A stretch of 10,668 bases of DNA from Opitutia bacterium UBA3151 (GTDB taxonomy: Bacteria; Verrucomicrobiota; Verrucomicrobiia; Opitutales; Seribacteraceae), in NCBI GenBank assembly GCA_002364975.1, contig DEYT01000073.1, forward strand, positions 1-10,668. The letters run 5' to 3'. Below are positions 6,407 through 10,668 of the stretch, piece by piece (the first letter of the stretch is position 1; the number at the start of each line of letters is the position of its first letter). Position numbers and translations under genes: made by a program. The notes below the pieces were generated by a model. The model was not told where the DNA came from, did no database searches, and was given only the letters and a program-made list of their open reading frames with translations.

Positions 6407-9019
6407 ATGGGCAAAAAATTGTCTTTGGGTATCTTCGGTGTTTTGATCAGTGCGTTCATCAATCTCCACGCTGAAAAGAATTTTGATTCAACCATCACTC
6501 CCTTTCTACGAACTCACTGCTTCAAGTGCCACGGTCCAGAAAAACAGAAAGCAGACCGGCGCTACGACCAACTTTTACACCCCATCCAGAATGACGATGA
6601 CCTACTCCTCTTTCAGGATATCCTTGACCAGTTAAACCTCGGGGAAATGCCTCCCGAGGAGGAACCTCGCCCTGATCCCGCTGAAGTAAAAGAAGTCATA
6701 GCCTGGCTCACCTCAGCGATTGCGGAGGCCCAGAGTAAGCGAGAGAGTAAAAACAGTGAAACTGTGCTAAGACGCCTGAACCGAAGGGAATATCTTCATA
6801 CCATAAGCGACCTTTTTGATCTCAACACTGATGCCTTCGACCCGACCGAAGGCTTTCCATCGGAAAACGAAATTCATCACCTCGACAACCAAGGTCATGC
6901 TTTAGTTACCTCTGGTTTCTTGCTCGATCAATATTTACGGGCAGCCGATCTGGTGGTTGAAAAAGCCCTGCCCTACCTCGACAAACCCGCTTCCCAGGAA
7001 TGGATTCAAAACGGAAATTTTGAACAGGGTGAATTCACCGGATTCATGACCAGTGTGCAGAAAAGAGATTTGATAGATAAACCACTTAAATCCATAAGTT
7101 GGGGCTTGAAGGGCATGACAGGTTCAATGTCTCAGGAAAAACTCTCCATGCGACGAAAATCGCTAACCGAAAATTTCGAAGCCATTCTCCGTGATGTGGA
7201 AAACATCCCTAATCATATCCGCCTTTATGAACACCCCAATTCCCAGCGACATATGGGTTCCTATGCATACATGTCGGAATTATCAGAAGGCGTGCCATTT
7301 GATGGATACTATTTCTTTGCCTTTGATGCAACCGCCCTTTACCGGGTCCCACCCTATGAGAAAAACTTTGCCCGAACCCGAACGGACGAACCGTTTCGCC
7401 TCGCCGTTGTGCCCGGAAATGTGGAAGTTGGGCCCCTCCATTTACCTCAACCACTAGAGCCTAAATTAGCTCATTTTGAAATGGTGGATGGGAAAAGGAA
7501 AAAGTATCATGCCCGCATCTGGCTGAACAAGGGATCCACCCCCCGCCTGATTTTTCTGAACGGATCACACCTCACCCGGAGTGCCCATATCGAGGCGGCC
7601 CAATTTCTCCGTCAACGGGATGGACTGTCCCCCCTACCCTCCGGTAATGATAATTTAGTCTACGGTCTTCAACATGCCAAACTTCCCCAAGTTCGGATTC
7701 ATCACCTCTTTCTGAGTGGGCCGATCATTGATCACTGGCCCACTCGCACCCAAAAAGAAATTTTTGGAGGTAGCACCTATGAATCGGAAAAAATTCGCAC
7801 TCAATTGAGTAATTTCCTCGAACGGGCCTATCGTCGTCCCCCGACGGAAACACAGATTGATGCGATTCACGGGGTTTATCTGGCCCGCAAATCCAAGGGG
7901 ATCGACTCTTGGCAGGCGTTTAAAGATTCTCTTAAAGCAGCTCTTTGCTCCCCTCATTTTATTTACCTAGAGGAAGAAGCGGAGCCTGAAACGAACAAAA
8001 TTGACCCGCATGCTATTGCCTCGCGACTCAGTTATTTCCTTTGGTCCTCGATGCCCGATCGTGAGTTATTTGCCCTCGCCCGTAAAGGAGAGCTTTCCAA
8101 TCCCGACATCCTGAGGGCCCAGACTGAGCGATTGCTCAGGGATTCAAAGTTAGATCGTTTCGTGGACGGGTTTCTCAACGCTTGGCTCACCCTCGATAAT
8201 TTGGGCACCACCCCTCCCGATCATCAGCGTTTTAAAGAATACTATACGGATGACCTTGCACCCGCGATGCGAAAAGAAACCCATGTTTTCTTTCGCCACC
8301 TACTGGATAACAACCTGCCCACCTCGGAATTCCTCACTGCTCAATACACCTTTGTTAACCCTGCACTTGCCCGACTTTACCATTTACCCGTGGAAAAATC
8401 AGATTTTCCCAATCCTGACTCCTTTATTCGAGTCAGTACGGAAGGCCACCCCCGGGGCGGCTTGCTGGGGCACTCATCCATCCATACCGTGACTGCCAAT
8501 GGGGTTGACACATCCCCGATTATTAGGGGAGTCTGGTTGCTTGAAAATATTCTGGGCACCCCACCCTCCACTCCGCCCCCAGATATCGAACCTATTGAAC
8601 CGGACATCCGTGGTTCCACTACCATTCGGGATCAAATGGAAAAGCACCGTTCCGACCCAACCTGTGCTGAATGCCATCGGAAAATCGATCCACTTGGATT
8701 TGCCCTAGAAAATTTCGATGCCATCGGCCGCTTTCGCACCACTTACGGGCCCAGAAAAAATATCGACGCTTCGGGCACCCTTCCTGGAGGCCAAGAATTC
8801 AAAGACCTTGGCGAATTCATTTGGCATTTCAGGATCGAACATCCAAAATTTATTCGTGCCCTTACCAATAAACTTATGGAATATGCTTTGGGCAGGCAGA
8901 TGGAAATTTCAGACCGCCCTACCATCGACCGAATCCTCAAGAAGGTTGAAAAAGAGAATCTTGGATTTCGGGATTTAGTGATCGAAGTGGTTGCCTCGGA
9001 TTTATTTGTTAAACCGTAA
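6407..9019 (+). CDS. Exported planctomycete-type cytochrome protein (PSCyt1-DUF1587-DUF1595-DUF1592-DUF1588-DUF1585)
   Basis: This 870-residue protein has a signal peptide at residues 1-22 (cleavage after NLHA). The domain order is that of the full-length family. PSCyt1-type cytochrome c (about 27-108) has heme motif C38-F-K-C41-H42 and the EMPPEEE ligand region (Met81). DUF1587 (about 119-185) contains LRRLNRREYLHTISDLF. A region of about 240 residues without a named domain looks beta-rich. DUF1595 (about 462-522) contains ERAYRRPPT. DUF1592 (about 531-660) contains SRLSYFLWSSMPD. DUF1588 (about 683-782) contains RGGLLG, then C753-A-E-C756-H757 and RKIDPLGFALENFD. DUF1585 (about 792-868) contains KLMEYALGRQ. 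The two CxxCH sites predict a di-heme exported protein, presumably in electron transfer, but no reaction is known for the family. It lies 13 nt after DUF1552 without a Shine-Dalgarno motif, so coupled expression is likely. No truncation or missing domain is seen. Confidence 0.93.
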   Translation: MGKKLSLGIFGVLISAFINLHAEKNFDSTITPFLRTHCFKCHGPEKQKADRRYDQLLHPIQNDDDLLLFQDILDQLNLGEMPPEEEPRPDPAEVKEVIAWLTSAIAEAQSKRESKNSETVLRRLNRREYLHTISDLFDLNTDAFDPTEGFPSENEIHHLDNQGHALVTSGFLLDQYLRAADLVVEKALPYLDKPASQEWIQNGNFEQGEFTGFMTSVQKRDLIDKPLKSISWGLKGMTGSMSQEKLSMRRKSLTENFEAILRDVENIPNHIRLYEHPNSQRHMGSYAYMSELSEGVPFDGYYFFAFDATALYRVPPYEKNFARTRTDEPFRLAVVPGNVEVGPLHLPQPLEPKLAHFEMVDGKRKKYHARIWLNKGSTPRLIFLNGSHLTRSAHIEAAQFLRQRDGLSPLPSGNDNLVYGLQHAKLPQVRIHHLFLSGPIIDHWPTRTQKEIFGGSTYESEKIRTQLSNFLERAYRRPPTETQIDAIHGVYLARKSKGIDSWQAFKDSLKAALCSPHFIYLEEEAEPETNKIDPHAIASRLSYFLWSSMPDRELFALARKGELSNPDILRAQTERLLRDSKLDRFVDGFLNAWLTLDNLGTTPPDHQRFKEYYTDDLAPAMRKETHVFFRHLLDNNLPTSEFLTAQYTFVNPALARLYHLPVEKSDFPNPDSFIRVSTEGHPRGGLLGHSSIHTVTANGVDTSPIIRGVWLLENILGTPPSTPPPDIEPIEPDIRGSTTIRDQMEKHRSDPTCAECHRKIDPLGFALENFDAIGRFRTTYGPRKNIDASGTLPGGQEFKDLGEFIWHFRIEHPKFIRALTNKLMEYALGRQMEISDRPTIDRILKKVEKENLGFRDLVIEVVASDLFVKP

Positions 9020-9020
9020 A

Positions 9021-9041
9021 CCGGAATTATTCGTATTCCGG
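9021..9041. terminator. Hairpin between convergent genes, probable bidirectional terminator
   Basis: CCGGAAT (9021-9027) and ATTCCGG (9035-9041) form a perfect 7-bp stem around a 7-nt loop. It begins 2 nt after the rightward cytochrome gene's stop and overlaps the last codons and stop of the leftward sulfatase. On the + strand a T-rich stretch (TCTTTTTC, about 9051-9058) follows only after a gap of about 10 nt, so a classical intrinsic terminator is imperfect. Its position between tail-to-tail genes with a 7-nt gap supports a terminator or mRNA end-protecting role for both. Confidence 0.5.
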
Positions 9042-10481
9042 AATCTTGGCGTCTTTTTCAATCAAGGTATTTTCCCAATAAACCGAGCCATCTTTCCTTC
9101 GTTCGATCAACCGGGCATTACTCCCAGCTACCGGTTTGGCCGGGTTCTTGGGAAAGTAGGAGGCCAATTTTTTTCTAAGTTTCCTAGTCTTTGGATCGGA
9201 TGCCAAATTTTTGAATTCATCAGGGTCCTTTCTCACATCGTAAAGCTCTTCCGAGCCATCGGCGTAGCGAATGTAACGGTGGGTTTCGCTACGTGCGGAA
9301 TCATTTCCCGGTCCATGTGTGGTGATGGCGGGACGAGAGCGTGGTGCTTGGGCATCCTTGAGTTGAGGAACTAGGCTGAGCCCTTCAATCTCCTCCGGCA
9401 CCGATTTCAATCCACATAATTCAGCTAGGGTTGGGTAAATATCCAACAACTCGGCAGGACGCCGGCAACGCGACCCTTTGGATATTCCAGGCCCGGCGAA
9501 TATCAGAGGAACGCGGGCGGTCGGGTCCCAAAGCGTATTCTTTCCGGTGATTTCCTTTTCACCCAAATGATATCCATGATCAGACCAGCAGACGATGATG
9601 GTGTTATTCTGCAGACCACTTTTTTCCAAAGCATCCAATACTCGACCTACCTGAGAATCCACAAAACTGACCGAAGCCAGGTAGGATCGAACCTTGTTCT
9701 TCACTTGTTTATTTTCATCCAGAAACTTGAGGCGTGGTTCGGGAAGCTCCCAGTGAAGGTACCAGGAAAAGCGCGGAGTATCCTCACGGTCGTCACGGCG
9801 AATCGGTGGAAGGACTACGGTCTCCTCCGGGTATAGATCAAACCATTTCTGTGATGCATAGAGAGGAACATGTGGACGGAAAAAGCCAACCGCCATAAAG
9901 AAGGGATCCTCCGGTATTTGGAATAGTTTATTTACCGCCCAGTCCGCTGTCTTGTAATCCAATTGATCCGAATCCTTGGGTGGCCAAACCCCCCAGTCCA
10001 CCAGTCTATGATTCTGTGGAGTTTTAACCAATTTTTCATCGGGAAATCGATTTGGCAACTTTGCCCGAGTGCCCGCATTGTCGAATTCTCCACTGGGTAA
10101 AGCTCCGTGATAAATCTTACCCAAGGTCGAAGTGTTGTAGCCATTGAGTTTGAATGCTTTCGGGATTGTCACCTGACTAGCATACTTGGGCACTTTTTTG
10201 AAAGATGGTTGGAGAGAGTAGATCCCAGTAGTGGATGGCCTCAGCCCGAGCATCACAGAGGTACGGGACGGGTTGCAGACCGGAGCCTGACAATACGCAT
10301 TGGTAAACAAAGTTCCCCTAGCTGCAAGTTTGTCAAGATTAGGCGTTTTAACTTGGGGATGTCCGCCCAGACAGCCAATCCAGTCATTTAGATCGTCAAT
10401 GGCCAAAAACAGAACATTTGGCTTGGTTTTTGCAAAAGAGCCAGAAACAACCAAAAGGGTCAAAAAGAATGAGGGTTTCAT
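9027..10481 (-). CDS. Secreted iduronate-2-sulfatase-like sulfatase (family S1)
   Basis: This 484-residue protein has a signal peptide at residues 1-17 (cleavage expected after GSFA). The metal pair D29-D30 lies in NVLFLAIDDLNDW. The formylglycine motif C69-N-P-S-R73, followed by TSVMLGLRPSTTGIY, is the hallmark sequence of iduronate-2-sulfatase-like members (the S1_7 type). Other active-site segments are GKIYH (K122, H125), GFFRPHVP (H204), WSDHGYHLGE (D301, H302, H305) and TGKNTLW (K314). The C-terminal subdomain has ELYDVRKDPDEFKNLASDP. It would cleave sulfate esters on sulfated glycans outside the cytoplasm. Iduronate is the animal substrate, and in bacteria of this type the natural substrate varies. 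It is only distantly similar to the sulfatase at 232-1713, so the two are not a recent duplication. No Shine-Dalgarno motif precedes the start. A leftward gene ends 37 nt upstream, so an operon is likely. Confidence 0.93.
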   Translation of the reverse strand: MKPSFFLTLLVVSGSFAKTKPNVLFLAIDDLNDWIGCLGGHPQVKTPNLDKLAARGTLFTNAYCQAPVCNPSRTSVMLGLRPSTTGIYSLQPSFKKVPKYASQVTIPKAFKLNGYNTSTLGKIYHGALPSGEFDNAGTRAKLPNRFPDEKLVKTPQNHRLVDWGVWPPKDSDQLDYKTADWAVNKLFQIPEDPFFMAVGFFRPHVPLYASQKWFDLYPEETVVLPPIRRDDREDTPRFSWYLHWELPEPRLKFLDENKQVKNKVRSYLASVSFVDSQVGRVLDALEKSGLQNNTIIVCWSDHGYHLGEKEITGKNTLWDPTARVPLIFAGPGISKGSRCRRPAELLDIYPTLAELCGLKSVPEEIEGLSLVPQLKDAQAPRSRPAITTHGPGNDSARSETHRYIRYADGSEELYDVRKDPDEFKNLASDPKTRKLRKKLASYFPKNPAKPVAGSNARLIERRKDGSVYWENTLIEKDAKIPEYE

Positions 10482-10518
10482 AATATAAAATGGTACTAAT
10501 AGAATTAAACATTTAGGA

Positions 10519-10668
10519 TCATAAATGTTCGCGTAAAAGCGAGTGGATATCCCCCAGTTTCACTTGTTCAGGGACAGTGGAGGACTTTGCAACCAGAATT
10601 AGTGTCCCCGCGTTCTTGGACCTAATAAAGTTAGGACGGTTCATGAAATTGTTATAGAATACATTTTT
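10519..10668 (-). CDS. C-terminal end of an unidentified leftward protein (5' end outside window)
   Basis: Read leftward from the window edge, the frame is open for 49 codons and stops at TGA (10521-10519). The segment contains NFMNRPNFIRSKNAGTLILV followed by AKSS and ends with KLGDIHSLLREHL. It looks like real protein: a hydrophobic strand (GTLILVAK) preceded by a basic loop, then a helical tail. The strand-loop pattern is compatible with the last strand of a class I methyltransferase-like fold, but this is too short to assign. No export signal can be judged. The stop lies 37 nt before the sulfatase ATG on the same strand, so the two are probably co-transcribed. If the gene actually began at the internal ATG (complement of 10642-10644) it would be only 41 codons, which is less likely than a gene entering from outside. 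Confidence 0.5.
   Translation of the reverse strand, partial: KNVFYNNFMNRPNFIRSKNAGTLILVAKSSTVPEQVKLGDIHSLLREHL

Noticed and set aside
8663..8677. CAECH in the 870-residue protein as a chance match
   Set aside because: It sits at the expected place in DUF1588, just before RKIDPLGFALENFD, where this family normally has CxxCH. It is kept as a heme site.
1..10668. Mobile element, CRISPR array, tRNA or rRNA
   Set aside because: No transposase, integrase, terminal repeats, regularly spaced repeats or RNA gene motifs were found. The genes read as a normal chromosomal cluster.

Overview
The window looks like chromosome from a member of the Planctomycetota-Verrucomicrobiota group, more likely a marine-type Verrucomicrobiota than a planctomycete. 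The reasons are two secreted formylglycine-type sulfatases, a DUF1552 protein next to a DUF1587/1592/1588/1585 planctomycete-type cytochrome protein, and a large LamG-cytochrome c-propeller fusion. This combination is characteristic of that group. Base composition is close to even, Shine-Dalgarno motifs are mostly absent, and the genes are tightly packed.

Layout. Positions 1-228 hold the 3' end of a class II aldolase/adducin-like gene. It is followed after 3 nt by a secreted sulfatase (232-1713). After 95 nt comes a 1067-residue secreted fusion protein (1809-5012) with LamG, mono-heme cytochrome c, a DUF6797-like region, a beta-propeller and an Ig-like tail. A 100-nt AT-rich leader containing inverted repeats precedes a Tat-type DUF1552 protein (5113-6393). 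This is followed after 13 nt by an 870-residue PSCyt1/DUF1587/DUF1595/DUF1592/DUF1588/DUF1585 protein with two CxxCH motifs (6407-9019). A 7-bp-stem hairpin at 9021-9041 separates this rightward block from a convergent, leftward iduronate-2-sulfatase-like gene (10481 down to 9027). Upstream of that sulfatase, and probably in the same transcript, is the end of another leftward gene (10668 down to 10519) running off the window. No RNA genes, mobile elements, CRISPR arrays or gene-free stretches over 300 bases were seen.

How the genes may work together. The sulfatases would remove sulfate esters from polysaccharide outside the cytoplasm, and the aldolase-like enzyme would process a phosphorylated sugar or sugar acid inside the cell. 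The three-gene block in between encodes exported proteins with three predicted heme sites in total, a carbohydrate-binding-like LamG domain and a propeller typical of sugar or alcohol dehydrogenases. That suggests an exported redox module tied to glycan use. The grouping is seen in the sequence. The shared function is inference, and the substrate cannot be read from the window.
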